This document shows, piece after piece, positions 25,160 to 39,600 of a DNA stretch of 64,000 nucleotides. Position 1 is the first letter of the stretch. Each line of letters begins with the position of its first letter. Made by a program: the position numbers and the translations under genes. Source of the stretch: Serinus canaria (lineage: Eukaryota > Chordata > Aves > Passeriformes > Fringillidae). The notes under the pieces were generated by a model. That model saw only the letters and a program-made list of their open reading frames with translations. It ran no database searches and was not told where the DNA came from. The stretch spans positions 3,557,324 to 3,621,323 of the forward strand of contig NC_066321.1 in the NCBI RefSeq assembly GCF_022539315.1. The letters are read 5' to 3'.

Positions 25160-25560
25160 CCCAGGTTAGTTCACACGGGCTGGTGCAAACGCACACACGT
25201 TTGTCCTGCCCACGCTCCGAGGGAGCTGGCTGGGAGTTCGCTCCGCTCCAGGGGCCAGATGGCCGTCCTAGCACCACGTTGAGCCTCAACCAATAAACCC
25301 TACTGAGATACGAGACACAGGCACCATGTACTGAGCTAAAACAACTTGGTGACTTCTGACCAGAGCTGGCTGGTGTCCAGCCAGCTTTGAGTGTAAGCAC
25401 AGAGAATATACGTCCATATGGAATGGCACGAAGCTCCACCACTCAGCACAGATGATGCCCTCCACTGCTGTAGCCCTGGATAATAGAGGGTGTCCCAGCC
25501 TGGATAAGGGGTGTGAAATTCTCTCTGCTGAGGGAGAGCTTGGAGGCCATCTGATGCTGG
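25160..25560. other. Unclassified GC/CpG-richer block, possibly a solo-LTR remnant
   Basis: The segment is compositionally unlike its flanks, with about ten CpGs between 25177 and 25312 and an AATAAA at 25292-25297. Such a make-up can occur in retroviral LTRs, but I could not find convincing terminal repeats, a primer-binding site or a target duplication, and I do not recognise the sequence. It could equally be unique intronic DNA. Confidence 0.25.
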
Positions 25561-26462
25561 AAAAAACGTAACATGGGAATGCATGTGTAAAACTGGGTTT
25601 TGCTTGATTTAGGTTAATATCGCCCCAAACCTGTTCTGGAAGGTTCTTCTGAAAAATGTTAATGGTCAAAGAGAATTTGGGAAGGGGAGCATATTATCAA
25701 ATGGCTTTGAGAATGATTTTTAGCAGAATGGTAATATAAATCAAGGTGTGAAAGTTAACAGAAAAAGGGTTTAGAATCGTAATTAATTTGTTTTTTTTTT
25801 TAAATGGTGAAGATAGTGTAAATAAAAGAAAATGATTGAATAATTGGTTTAAAAAAAAAATCCGGTAAAAAGACTTAACCCAGTAAAAAATGAAGTAAAA
25901 AATTAGGGAGGGTCTAGAGGCAAAATCACTTCCTATTGAGGATAACAGCACTGCTGTTGTTTCTCTGCTCACAACCGGACTGCGAAAATTTCCTTTTCAA
26001 TGTGATGGAGAGAGGCTGCCTGAAAAGTTTTTGTGAAGCTGATGAAGGAGGTGGGATGTCCTTTTGAGGGAGATGAATTCTCTTGCTCTGAAGGGCCAGA
26101 AACAATGCTCTGGTGCTCTAAAGTCCTTGTACAGCACCATGATTTAAGAACAAATGTTTTTTTATTCTTAGCACTGGCTGCCGAAAAACTTGGAGGGGGC
26201 GATCCAATAAGAACAGCAAAAAAATCTTCTAAAACCAGGACAAAAAATCCTCCCAAGTAAACTACCTGAAATTTATTCAGGCAGACAGCAATGTGATCTT
26301 AAACATTCACTTTGCATTAATCAACTTTGCCTCAGATAAAATGCTGGCAGATGGTAGCTATTCATTTTAAAAGTGACAGGTTTTCTTTACGTTTTTGTGT
26401 GGAAACCCCCACATGCACTCTTCCCTCCAAAAACTTTACTTGGTTAATTTGTCCAACATGCC

Positions 26463-26480
26463 TTTTTTTTTTTTTTTTTC
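26463..26480. repeat. T18 homopolymer
   Basis: Eighteen consecutive thymines followed by CCC, in otherwise ordinary intronic sequence. Confidence 0.95.
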
Positions 26481-27637
26481 CCTTTAATACACTCCCATTA
26501 TTAGGCAATTTCACAATTTGGATAGTTAAAAGAGGGTTTAGATGAGTTTAAATGCAGGCTCCTTCCTTTGAAGTATATATGGGAGCTGAGTTTTGGCAGA
26601 AGTAAGCTGGGAATGATGAGGACGATGCGGGGAGAGGTGCGGGGCCGGGCAGGACGCGGGCTGGGACTGCTGGGTGATCTGTACAAAGTGCTAATGTGAA
26701 ATGGCAGTTGTCTGTTTGATGTGTAGAAGATTTGCTGAAATTCCAGCAAAATATTCTGATGAGAGAAGGAAAGAACAGTCTGGGTTTTCAAACCCTAGCA
26801 TGTGTTTTCCTTTATGTTCTCAAATGCCGGGTGAAATCCTTATTTTTCTTTCTAAAATGAATTTTATGAATCACCTGGAGAATTGATATTTACATTGCTG
26901 GCAGTAAAATGTAATGAAATTGTGCATTATGATTCAGTATTTCTGCACTTAGGATTTTAATGAGGATTTTATCTGTCCTTTTAAATGGTTGCTGTGTATA
27001 TATATTTTATTTCTACATTAGTTATGGATTACATTTCTATTTTCAAATAACAAACATATACACTACTATATTATAAAGAATATGATACTCTCCACAATTC
27101 ATTGTCATTCCAGCCCATAACACTAATTTGATGCTCCAAAGGGAAAGTAAAAAAAGCTTTAGTTTGCATCTAATAAAGAGAAAAATATTGATTTTTCCTT
27201 TTTTTTTGGTGCTGCATTTTTTCCTAATCTCAGATTGTTGGGGTTTTTTTCTACTAAGAAGTAAATATTACAAATTTTGTCAGATACTTGCTTTGCACAT
27301 GATTTAGATTTATAGCTTTGTGTTCTGGTGTCATAAACAACTAATTTTCTTAATGAGTACCCACAACTAGACTGTGTTTAGTGAATTGATGCATGATGAA
27401 AAAGAATTTTACATTGTACAAACTGGTTTTAGCAAAACAATTATGGGAGAAGACCTACCTTAGCACTAATATAAATGCATATACTCTTGGGGGGCTTTTT
27501 GGGTAAGCTTTAACTTGACCCAAACACATTGAAGTTTGAAAGTCTTGGTTCAGGTAGATGTGACATCTCAGTTTCCAGTCTTCAACAGAGTGAATCCAGA
27601 GGCCTTTCCTTACCTATTTCAGCCCATAGGTTGAGAG

Positions 27638-27740
27638 CCAGCTTGGATGGGGCTTGGAGCCACCAAGGTTCCTATGGCAGGGCATTTGGATCTGGATGAT
27701 CTTTAAGGTCCCTTCCAACCCAAACCATGCTAGGATTTTT
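27638..27740 (+). mobile_element. CR1 LINE 3' end, sense
   Basis: The GCTTGGATGGGGCTTGGAGC and GGTCCCTTCCAACCCAAACC motifs mark the sense 3' end. A small internal part is diverged. Confidence 0.9.
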
Positions 27741-30529
27741 TTCTATATCTGCTTTTCGTGCCAGCTGGGGTCTGTTAGACCTACTGTGGGTGTCCTTGAG
27801 TTTCAGTGTAGATTTTGAAGGTCCATGGTCACTCTGGAAAATGTGTCCAAAGGTGTTTTCCTTCTTGATTGCTCTGGGATTACAGGACTGACTGTCCCTA
27901 AGACGAGGCTGGGGTCCATTGGTTGCTCTCCAAGGGCATCACCTCCTGGTGCAGTGATATCCAGGGGCCTCAGACCATAATCTTGGAGCCCTCTCTGGTG
28001 TGAGCTGAGGCACGTTGGGTGAGGGTGGTTGTGGATGGATGGTTGCTTCATAAATGCCATTTTGTATCAAACAGGAATATTAATCTAAATTGACACAGAA
28101 ACCACTTAATTTTGTGGATTATTATTTCATTTCTTCCCTTAATACACAACACATACCTAGGCAGGAGTTTGTGCCAAATTGTGCCACAATGGAAAACATT
28201 TAATTTAGGATCGATTTCTGACTCCCCCATACCAGAGTTTGATCAATTTATTTTCTCCTCCTCTTCTCTTTAATACATCTCAGCCTAAGTATTGGTAGGC
28301 TTTGAGTCATTATGATGATAAATTTAACTTCTGTACAAAAAACAATTAGGAATACATACATTGCATCTATTAATTGGAATATCTTTGATGAATACAAAGC
28401 AACTGAAAGGCTTTTTTTTGTTCCTCATTCTGTAATGAAGATTTCCACAATTTCCTTTTTCCCTTAGACAGTATTTTTCCTTTCTTGCCTTTGTCCTTTG
28501 TCCCTGTCTTTTCCTCCCTTCCTCCTGCACATTTACTCTGATGGTCCAGTGGACACAGTCATTTTAAAGAATGCTTTCCATTTCAGAGCACTGGCTGTTT
28601 TTATTGTTTATGTTTATAACCTTGCCTTCTTGTTCATCACTTTTTGTTTTAGCTCTCTTAATTTCCATTTTACTTGTTGCACGCTTGAACCTTATATTTC
28701 TGCCTAGTTGCAACTTGAAGAAAGGATGAAGGAAACAGCAGTGGACACAACATCAAAAGCAAATATGTGGTTTTCTTGTTGCAGAATAACTGGAAGAATT
28801 CATTCCTTTTAAGAGTATGTCCAAGAATTATATGGGGAGAATGTATTTAGAGTGGAGCTATTGTTTCTCTCACACCACCTTACCTGATGTAACTGCATCA
28901 GTGCTTTAAATTAGTGATTTACTAAATGTTTTAAAAAGTGCAAATGATTATGGGTAGAACAATAGAAAATTCACTTGAAATTCTATTTTTCTTCCAGTTA
29001 ATTGGCATTCCTACTGATTTCTGTTCATGTGTTTTCTTGAGTGCTAATATTTTTAATATAGCATACTCTATGGAAAATTATATGTATCTAGAATATGGAA
29101 AAATCTTCATGTATTAAGGTATTATGTAACATGAAAAAATTCTGGACAAGTAACTCTATATATATTATATATGGAAAAACTAAAAAAATTGAAGGGAAGT
29201 AATTTGAGAACATCTGTAATTTTTTATTTATGTAAGAGAATATCCCATTTTTAATTAAAGATGGAATTTAAGAGTGATAAATGGGACCATTATCTAGTAA
29301 CTGTTAGTTTGCAGGCATTTTTTTCCAAATGTTCTGCAGATTGCTGCAGGTTTGACAGTGCCTTTGGCTTTTGTGTGCAAAATGCATTTCCTACTTGTGA
29401 CAGAAGAGTTGTAACTCACTAAACATGGAGCAGTTAGCATGCGTAGCAACAGCTCAATGCTTAAACCCCGAGGAACTGAATTATTTTAAATTATTTTTAA
29501 TGCAGAAATTTCCTGGTAGTCAATTTTATTAAAAACCTAACAGTTAAAAATTTTCTCTTCCAAATGTATTTTGAGAAATATTGCTGAAGACACTAAAACT
29601 ATGCAAGAAAAGTTGAATTTTGGGGGCGATTTTGGCACATTTTTTAAGGGTTTTTTTCTTCCCCTTTGGTAGAAAAATGACCATTTTCTTGTGGTTCTTT
29701 TCTTTTTTTACTTTACCACTTGAATTCCTTCTTTGTTGCCATCATCCTACACTAAAGTTGGTTCCAATTTATTGTTGCATCCTCAGGTCTTTGCTGTGGG
29801 GTTTCAAAGTGAGAGGAAAAAAGGTGGGTAGGTGCTTTGGGTGGAACTTGAGTTACCATCAGATGTTGGGCACCTTTAGGTATTTGTGACTCTCAGTTAT
29901 CCCCGGAGCAAATATTTGGTGTCCTTGTGTTTCTCCATGTCTTCCACGAATCTTCAAGGTCCTGACTGGGAGAAGTTCACTTGTGTGGGGTCAACTGGCC
30001 CTTGTGGTTACTGATGACTCAAGTGATGTTTTCCAGTTAAAAGACTCTTTTGGAAGAGGACTTGTTTACACAGCCCTCACCTTCACCTCCTCCAGACCGT
30101 TGTGTTGCCATCTACTCAAAGTGGAATCGGGCTTGCAGCAGAACTTGCTCTTCGAAGGTTTTGTACCAGTCCTGCAGAGGATCCTGTGGGCCAGGTCTGG
30201 AATTGCTTTATAGTGGATTCTCTGGCTGTTGATGCATTTGGGTCTTGTCCCCAAAAGCTCCATAGGCAGGAGTGGTAGGGAGGAGTGTCAGAAAAAAGTA
30301 ATTTGCCACAAAGAAATCTGGAAAACTATAGTCTAATATAATTATTGAAAATTGCGTCATGAGTTAGAAATAGTAAAACCTACATTTTCTTCATTTTCTT
30401 TTCTAACATGGAGCAGAGAACCTGGAGCGTGGTCTTGCATTGAATTAAAACTTATTCTGGTGTAAACACACTGGAAAATATTTTAATATGGTTTTACATT
30501 TTAGTACAGAAGAAAAATATTAGATTTTA

Positions 30530-30606
30530 ATCATAGACTCAGAATTGTTAAGGTTGGCAAAAACCTCTAAGAGCATCAAGTCCAACTGTTAACCACGCTA
30601 TGCTAT
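30530..30606 (-). mobile_element. Short CR1-type 3' end, antisense, different subfamily
   Basis: The TCATAGACTCAGAATTGTTA, AACCTCTAAGAGCATCAAG and TCCAACTGTTAACC order matches the antisense terminus of the CR1 subfamily that has 'gatcatcgagtccaaccgt' rather than the CCATGGGCAGGG block. Only about 75 nt are retained. Confidence 0.75.
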
Positions 30607-33600
30607 GATGAGTGGAATATAAATTCAGCATTAAAGTAAGCATCTGTACTTGAAAAATCCTAATTTCCAATGCTAACAGCTGCATGGAAGGTCATTGACA
30701 TTGTGGAGTGCGTGGGGTCTCTGGGGCTCAGCGTGTTTGAAGTCAATATTTATGGTGCCTCTGTACCTCCTGTCATTAGCAGGAGGTTTTCAAGGGACTG
30801 TTCTTAGATTATATTTTGCACATGGCTCTTGTTTTCCTAGATACTGATTGGAGAAAAGTGAAGAGTATAATAGTTTTCCTGTCTGCTGATGGGTGATGAG
30901 ACCAACATGTTGGGGCCATGGGTGGAATCGGGGTGAATGAATTGGTGGCAGGGAGGGAGTTTGAGATGCTTGTGTGCTTCCTGCATTTTTAAGGAGTATA
31001 AAGGATATTTCAGCTGTTGAGATGAAGCTCAGCAGCTGCTCAGCATATTCCTAATGGAGCAGGGGACTGGGTTTTCTTTATCTCCAGAGTTTTCCCCTGG
31101 TCACAGATACTGCTGGGCCTCCCCATTTCTCTTAACCCAGAGTTTTTAAACAGCATGGTTGATATAGAGGAATAATGAAAATGGTTTTTGTTGGATAAGA
31201 TGGGATTTGGAGACAATACAGCTGCCTATTAATTGCTAGGTACAGATTAAGGTTCTGAATGATGAAGAGGAAGATACAAAAGCTGTGTGCACTGAGCAAA
31301 TGCTTTGCTGTGCAGCCAAAGAGCTTTGCAACCACACTCCAGGTTCTTACAGTATCACTGTGGTATTTGCCTTCCCATTACCTCTTCAGTTCACTTTCTT
31401 ATGGTGTCTGCTCCATTCCTATTTTATTTTGTTTTGAATTTTATTTTTTTAATATTATTTTATTTATTTTGCCTTCCAGCGTGTGGTCTAAAACTGTAAC
31501 TTCATTGACACTTGCATATAATAGCTTTCATTTTGTCTTTGAAATCCAGAGGGCTGTTTAGTGTGAGCAGTAGTGTATCCAAGGTAGAATATTTCATGTT
31601 TTTGCAGATTGCTAGTATTACATGCCAGAGCAGCCTTCTGACCATGAAGCCCAGCCACGTTTGTTCTATTAGCTGTACTTCAGAAGTATTTGTTTAGTTT
31701 TTTCCTCAGATGGATAACCAGTATGGAACATTCTGTCCACAGAAGTCTTATTAAAGAGGTTAGAGCATCCTGCTAATTAGAAAAAACTAATTAGGCAGAT
31801 TGTTGAGCCTGTAACCAGAATTTTATATTTTAATGGATTTTGAAATGCAGTGTGCTCCGTTTTCCTATTGTAAAACACACTTTCTTCCTTTTAAATGTCT
31901 GGAAACAGTCTTTTTGAGGAGGTTATGCATTCAGAATGAGAAAGCAGCAACATTTTAATTTTTCACTTTATTAAATAAACTGTAGACTAATATATACTGT
32001 AAAAGTGGTGAAACCATAAATTCATATCATCCTCTTATTGTGGCAGAAAAAACTGTTTAGTCCCTTTCCTGTTGGTAGATTTCAAGTTTAACTGCCCCAA
32101 CGAGGAGTTGAATTAAGTTCATGTGAAGAAACAATATAATTAGTGGTTGTGTTAAAATTAGACTTAGATGGTACAGAACTCACAAATTACTCTTCGCTAC
32201 TTCAAGCTAAAATTCATTGACCACTGTTTCACTGAGCCTTGGGAAGTTTATCATGTTTAAAGCTGGATCCATTCCATTTTGAGTGCTCTTGTAGTGCTTT
32301 TAGAGACTTTTAGTCTGGAAGCTGAAAAATGAGCTTGTTCTGTGCCATGGGGTGACCTGGAAGCAAAACCATCAGGGTTGGTTGGGTTTGCATGGTTCAC
32401 ATCTTAATTCCAGGTTTTCAAGGTGCAATGTAGAAAGCAAGGCATGTTTGTGGCTGGGGACAAAATGCTGGATCGGAGAAACATTTAAAATATATATATT
32501 TAAGTTGGATTTCTCCCTAACATCTACTTTTGAACTCCCTTTCAACTGTGCCCTGCTACAAACTTTAATTAGTTGTAACCTTTTTTCAGTCTTGTCATTC
32601 TGCATTTTGCAAAATGCTCTGGCTTGTGGAGCAGCTGTGTGGCCAGGGGCCGTGGGCAGTGACCTGCAGTCTGTGTCAGGACCATCCTCTGGGATGTAAC
32701 TCAAGGTACAGATGTTGCAGTTGGTGAGATGAGGTTGGCTGCCATCTGGAAGGCGGCCATCTGCTCCCTCCTGCAGCAGCAGAGCACCACGCTTTTGGGG
32801 GCCCCTGCCCCTTCCTGTCACAACCTGAGTCAAGACAATTCAGAATTGCCTCTTTGAAGCCTGATTTGGGAATATTGGCCAGCCAAGTGCTTGGCACTTA
32901 GAGAAGTAAAGGGTTAGGAAGGGAGAAACAAATACTTCTAGACAAGATTTAGAAATTACCTGTATGAAAGGACTTTAGTCAAGCAATGGAGACTTAAGGT
33001 ATGTAGCTCAGGTCTGGAAATGTATGGGAAACCATGGAGCAAAGGGAGATGCAGCTTGCCATGCTGATAAAAAACAGGTAGAAATGTCCCACTGGAGCAT
33101 GGAGCTTGCTATTATTTTGCTAATGCTTCGGGAAATATATGGAATCTCTACTACATGAAAACAGAACTGTGGATAGAGGGACTGGAGGATGAAGCAATTA
33201 GGTCCCTTTAAGGAAAACCTTTCTACTTCTAGTCCAAGGAGGCTGAAAAGAAGGCTAAAATATTGCAAGACTTGCATTTTTGGTGGCAGTCCTCCACAGC
33301 CAGACCTCCTATATTTGCTGGAGTGTCAGCCCTGGCTTTGGCCAGTCAGATTTGTGATCAGCATCTGTGCTGACCTGTAGGTTCACACCCTTCCACACTC
33401 TTGCCGTTCAGTCTTCAGCCTGAAACCTGGGACTGTTATCAACCAGACAGGTCTAGGTAGTTAGCATGATGTCATGTCTCCTCATCGGTTTATGGAGCAG
33501 GGCTGAAATTTATGGCCATAAATATTTTAAATTGTTTTTGTTTGGCTTCTTGGGGAGAAGCATTTCCATGGGTGAGAGGTTGTTTTGTGAGAGGCTCCGC

Positions 33601-36600
33601 TGTATGACAGATCATATGGATGGTTTCAGTACATGGGGGGCTTGTACCCCTTCAGTGTCATAGGTTGGAATTGTTAAAGGCACTTAACAGCTTTACAGAT
33701 TCTTGTTTAATTACCGGTCATTATTCTGAAGTGGATGACTCATTTAGCCTGCAGTGATGGGAGGTGTTCTGGCCCTCTATATAATTCTACACATAACGTA
33801 TTTTTGCTCATAAGCACCACAAAAATGTCTGTTTTCCACTTGTCTAATTTCCTGGGGTAATACACAGAAAATGGATCTGAAAGGAGCTATGGAATGAGAA
33901 AGGGGATGTTGGGAACAAATTTGCATCCATCTGGATGGCTCTTGGTGCACACCTGAACTCTGCCATTCAGTTCTCACCTGAAAGGGTATGTAATACTGTA
34001 ATAAATTAACCATCTATTAGTCCATTCTTCTATATTGGTATTTCAGATTAGAAAACAGGCAGGACAATGTGTAATTTGGTGTTTAACAATGGTCTGATGT
34101 GGTAAAGTGTTAAAATTAATGTTTATACCAGTTCTGGATTAGCTGTCATCAGCTTTTCTTCCCTCATTTGAGGCTGTCTGTCGTTCACTGTGACCTTCTG
34201 TGTGTCCTGGTGAAGGCCCATTGCAGAAGTAAGGAATTTGAATTTACCAGTCTGTATCACTTGATCTTGTTGCCTGGAGATCTAAATAAATTTGCATTGA
34301 TCTCAATAAATGGGGATGTTTTGAACCTTGACTTTTTAATGCTTCACAGTTGGGTGTTTTTTTCCCTGCTTTGTCAAGGAAGATGACTGTCGTAAGACCA
34401 TGAGCTGATTACTCCCTGTATTAGATAATCATTTCTTAATGTGGGAGGGATATTAAGAAGAATAGATGTGAGTGCTCTTGGAAAACTCTTTATGGAATAA
34501 GGTTTAAGCACTGCTGTTAATAGGATGCACATTCCTTTTCATGCTGAGTCAGGCAGAGCTTGGCTAAATATCCAAGACAAAAATCAAGGAGGTCTTAGAC
34601 ACACTTGCAAAACAGGGGATGACTCTGCTGTCTTTAAAAATTGTCACTATTGCTGTGATTGCGTTGTCACCTCTGGATTTTAGGTGGGCAGTAGCTGGAG
34701 TTTAATTAAAGATTAGCCCTACTTCCATCTAGACCTGTCTCTGAAGTACCTCGTTGTTCCCCCACATCATGTGTTTGTCTTATGACAGTGCCAGTGGCAA
34801 TAATTATGAGTTTGACCTAAAATTTAAAAAAAGCCCTGCCTGTTTTAAGTGTCCATGTCAGTGGTAGAGGCTGCTGGGTGCAGGGAACAGAGGGAGAAGT
34901 GGAGGTGCAGGAGGGACATTGGGTGTCCTGATGGAGAGGCACTGCATCAGTTACAATCCAATCCTGGCTTTTCTTAGGAGAAGCCTCAGTCATCATTAGA
35001 GATGACATATCTGTTTTGAATGAAAAGCTAATTTGATGGATGGAGGCTTTTTCCAATCAGTGCCATTTTAAAAAGAATCCAAAGGGTTTTGCGGGGGGCT
35101 GTTCAAGTTTGTTGAAGTCTCTTCAGTATGGAAAAATAGGGACTTAGGAATTAGAGTTAGCCTTAGAGTAAGATAAGGTCTTGTGAAAGTATTTTTAGGG
35201 ATTATTTTTTGTTTGGTTTGGGTTTTTTGGTTGTAAAAGCTTTTTCTGGATTATGTAACTGAAGTGAGGACAAGGTGCTACAACTCTAGTTTGTATTTTA
35301 TGGGGTGCTCTGAAGGATAATCTGGAGGATGTTTGTGAGGAGGGTGGTAATAGCAGGAGGATAGAAATACTGAATTTTATTAAAAAAAATTTTCTTAGTA
35401 TTCTAAATCTTCTTTTAATTGTGTAAGTATTTAAATCATTCAGGTTGATTTCTAATGGTATATTCTCAATGGTTTGTTTTTCTAATATTGTTTGGTGAAC
35501 TCTAGAATGGTTCTACTGTGATTCCCAGCAGCTCTTCATTGAAACTTTTCCCCCAATAAAGTATTTTTAAGATGCTTTCATTATGAAAGTCCTTGAAGTT
35601 AAGATGAAATCTAATTTTTATTTTTTAAAGTTTTCTCCTGTGTTGGCATATGAATTTGGTTTTCCCCTAGTGGCACTTCCCCATTTCGGATTATTTTCTA
35701 CCTCTGCATATTATGTGATTTCTTGTTCAAGTGAATGGCAAGATGATGTATGACACACTTGAGATGGTATTGAGCAGTACAGTTGGAAAATTGCAGTGAT
35801 AATTTTCTTTTTACATCTCAAACTTACATGCCATTGAGGGGAAAAAAAAAAAGTGTAATATCAACTCAACAAAAAGCATAAGGGGAAACCTAGAAAAATT
35901 ACAGGGAAATTTCCATAACAGATACACAAGTAGTGCTCCTTTAATAATGATTTCCTGTCGTGAACTATTTTTATCATTTGCCAGCTCTCTGACGTGGCAT
36001 TCTATTTAACATTTTTGAGAGCCATGTTTTAATCAGATTAAGCTCAAGGAAACCGATAGGTATCTGTTTGGCTCATGACTTGTGCTTCTGTTTCTGATTT
36101 AGTCACAAGACTATTGTTGCTGGAATCTTTTAAACCCCATTTTGCTTCCACTTGCAGCCGGTGTGTGAGCCTGGAGATTGAGTCCAGGGATTTTCATGAT
36201 ATAAACACAGAGGGCTCGTTATGGAATTATTTTGTAAATTAAAGAAGACTGGTACAAACTGTGTCTTTTTCCTCATGTGATTAAATGGCTGAAAATAATC
36301 ATCTATTTTTAGTTTCAGGTGCAGTAATGTTTTTAGGAACAAACTCACTCAAAGCAGTTTGCTAGGAGAGGCTGACCAGGAGCAGTTCTGCATTCTGAAC
36401 CACTTAAGGAAAGCAAAATTCCTTAATGAATGTGAATATTCTTGCATCCTTTTATATAGTGTGTAGGATAAGGATGCTTTTCATGCAAGAGATAAAGTAA
36501 GAATAAAATATAAACACCTATATTTTTTACTTTGATATTTTCATGTTTTTCAGTCATTTTATTAAATGAAAGACAGCAGAAAAGTTTCTAAGCAAAACTC

Positions 36601-39600
36601 CTGTGGTCTCCAATACTGACCACATCCTGCAAATTTAGAAAATAAAAAAAAAAGAAAAGGTGCTGCATAACATTTGGAATCGTGGTTGTGCTTGAGTATT
36701 AGTGAATTTAGCACCTCATTTGGTGGTCTCGGCATCTTGGAGCACAGGGGAGGACCAGCAGCCTGACTTTTAAAAAGCTCTGTCTATCCATGTTTTCCCA
36801 ATTTCCAGAGCAAAAAAACCCCATGTATTACATTTCTAATGACCTCTTTTGTCTGTTGCAAATGCAGAGAGATTGTATTCAACAGCTTGGTTTGTGTGGT
36901 GTCTTCCTGCAGTGTATTATTTATTTGGTTGACGTGTTCGAAAACTGCGAGCGTAAGAATTAATAAAGGTTATTAGTTACTTTCCATAATAAAATTAGCT
37001 GACCTTTAAGAGCATTATAAAGGGGCTGTCTAAGTGGAAAAATGACAGAGTGCAGTTTTATTCTGGTAGCCATTTCAATTACTAAATCTTACAGTCACAA
37101 TATAGAAACTACGCGTGGTGATTAAATGTGGCTCTTGACTGTATATTTGCAGACAACAATGAAATAAGTGGAATTTTTGTGTTCAAGACAGAATTTAACC
37201 CCTCAGTTACGGTTTCGTCCACATCTTATATTTGGTTCCATTTGAACAACACAGGAAAAAAACAAAACAACCAAAACCAAAGAAAATGCAACTTAATTTT
37301 CTAAAATCAAGTGTCCTTTGGAAGGGACAGCACCAGGAGTTTGCTGTGGTTTTTCCGGAGCGTGATGATGTACAGTTTCCTGGAGCAGCCTGACTTGGGT
37401 CTCTGTCAGACTACTCTCTGTATCTGGGCGCATGCAGCTCACCCAGTCAGCCTGATAGCCTTTAGTCATCTCAATTTATCTGCCAGTTTAAAGGGAGACT
37501 TGCCATCCAATCCAGTATTGGAACGTGAAGTGCACCCACCCGCCTGTATTTTTAAGTTGGGGACGGGATGCACCTCATTTCCAAAGTAGCTGTTTCAGCA
37601 AACTTCCTTAATTTTATTTTCTTTGTACTGAATAAAGACATTTTTAGCTGTGCCGTTATCTAGAATAGACTTTATAAAGGCTTTAATCTTTATTGTTATT
37701 TTTGAACCATGCTAGTCTATATAATCATGATAATATGGCTTGGATTTCAGGTGAGCTTCAGATTTGCTTGTGCTGCTGCATTGTACTTTTTCAATTTTTG
37801 ACTAGGTCTTATAACATTTGTTGAAATCCTTACAAGATATTCATCTATTTGTAGCATCATATAGGTCTGGCTCCCCATCTGTCTCTGTTTTTCATGACAA
37901 CGAGGCTCTGGTACATTTTTTTTTAATTTTAGTTCTTATTCATTGAAGCCCACTGTAATGCTGTTTCTGTCTTAGCTGTTTGTCCAATAGGTTTTATTGA
38001 TCGTTTGGAATAAAATAAAAGATTTATTCATAGGACAAGTATTAACCAGCTATCAGTGAATTCAGTTTAGTTAGGTTAGTTTTTCTACCTTATGAAAAGG
38101 AATGTAATCAGAATCCATTTCTGTGCTAATAAAGAAATAAATAAATTACTAACTTAATGTAGTGCCAAAAGCTAAGAAATACTGGGGAAAAAAAGTTCTT
38201 AACTGGATTATTTTCTTCTAGGCCTTATTTCTTAAGGGTCTCATAGAGCTTTTATATTTTAAAAGTAAGGGTATGAATCTAAGGTTCAGATTCCCTCCAA
38301 ATAAATCCTTATTTAACAGGATATCCCTGAGATTTTTTTCTTTTCCTCCCCTCTTTTTGTTGAGTTTGGTTTTTTTTTTTTTCCTTTTTCACCATTGGCA
38401 AGGCTGACTGAAACAGTCTCATCTGGTTTAAGTAAAAAATCTTTGCATTACTTGGCGGTGGTTTCTTTTGTACGTGGTGCTTAGAGCTCCTTGAAGCTGG
38501 AGCGCACAGGAAATGCAAATCATGCAAATCATCCTCGCGCTGACGATGTACAGTGGCGTGATTGAGCAGCAGTACGTATGGCTCGTGGGCTGACCACATG
38601 AAAGAGCTCATTTAAAGACCAGATGAGCCCAAGCTGGCTTAAGTTAGACTATGTGTGAGCTTCAAAGCTTATAGAATAGCATCCTTTTTAAAAATAAATT
38701 TATTTTATTAATAACACCTGCGCCGAGTTCTTAAACAGTGAGAACATGTATAGATGAACGTTACATTGAGTAACAGGCCATGCTTAAATCAGAAGGGCAA
38801 TATTGTTGGGTTTAGGTTTTTTTTGTGTGGGGTGGTTTTTTCTTTTTTTTTTTGGTGGAAATTCAGGTATGCATTCATATGGGGGGAAGGTGACCGCATG
38901 AATTTTTTTTGCAAAAAAGGTCCAGTTCGTGTTCGGTGTACATAAACCCCAACTCTTTTCTGCCTTTCAGGTAAAAATGAAAATAAATGGAAGATAAAAG
39001 GGAGTTTTTCCTGTGCAGCAGGGTTAAGAACAAGCTTTTTTTAAGTGCTTTTGAGGGCTGAGAAGAGTGAGGTTGATTGCTGGCTGCTTCGAATTTCGTG
39101 GTAACTGAGGGAAAAAATCCTGAATATTATTTTTCATACTTCTCAACAGCTTTTTCAGTAGTTTCAGGGCTTTATCCTTCCAATAAAGCCGAGCCCTTTT
39201 GCTGTTGACTCTGGACCTTGAAGATGGTTGTGAGAGGAGCTCTGGTGGGACACTGGGCTTCATCAGCAACCCTTGAGATGGACCTATGGACACAACCTGA
39301 GTAAAGTCACAAGGCAAAAATACTGGTAGAATAATAAGCATTTTTTCATATTAATCTGGCAGCAAAAAGAGTGGCTGGATAGGTAACAGTGTCCTTAAAA
39401 ATATTCTTACTTTTGGTAGTATCAACATGGGTGGCTCTCTTCCTTGTAGTGAGAGTCTTATTTCTTACAAGTCTTTTTTGTTTTATTCAGCCCTCATTCG
39501 CTTTCCTTTGGATGTTTTAAAAAGTTGAGATTCATTCAAATAATGTAACATGACACAAAGCTGGAAAATGTCAATCTTGGACTGTTTCTGTGTCATCTTG

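Noticed and set aside
32372..32833. Longest open frame (minus strand, 153 codons) as a gene
   Set aside because: No recognisable domain and mixed composition drawn from GC-rich and AT-rich halves. In a 64-kb window a few frames of 130-150 codons are expected by chance.
33655..33690. CATAGGTTGGAATTGTTAAAG as a CR1 terminus
   Set aside because: Too short and the next CR1 blocks do not follow.
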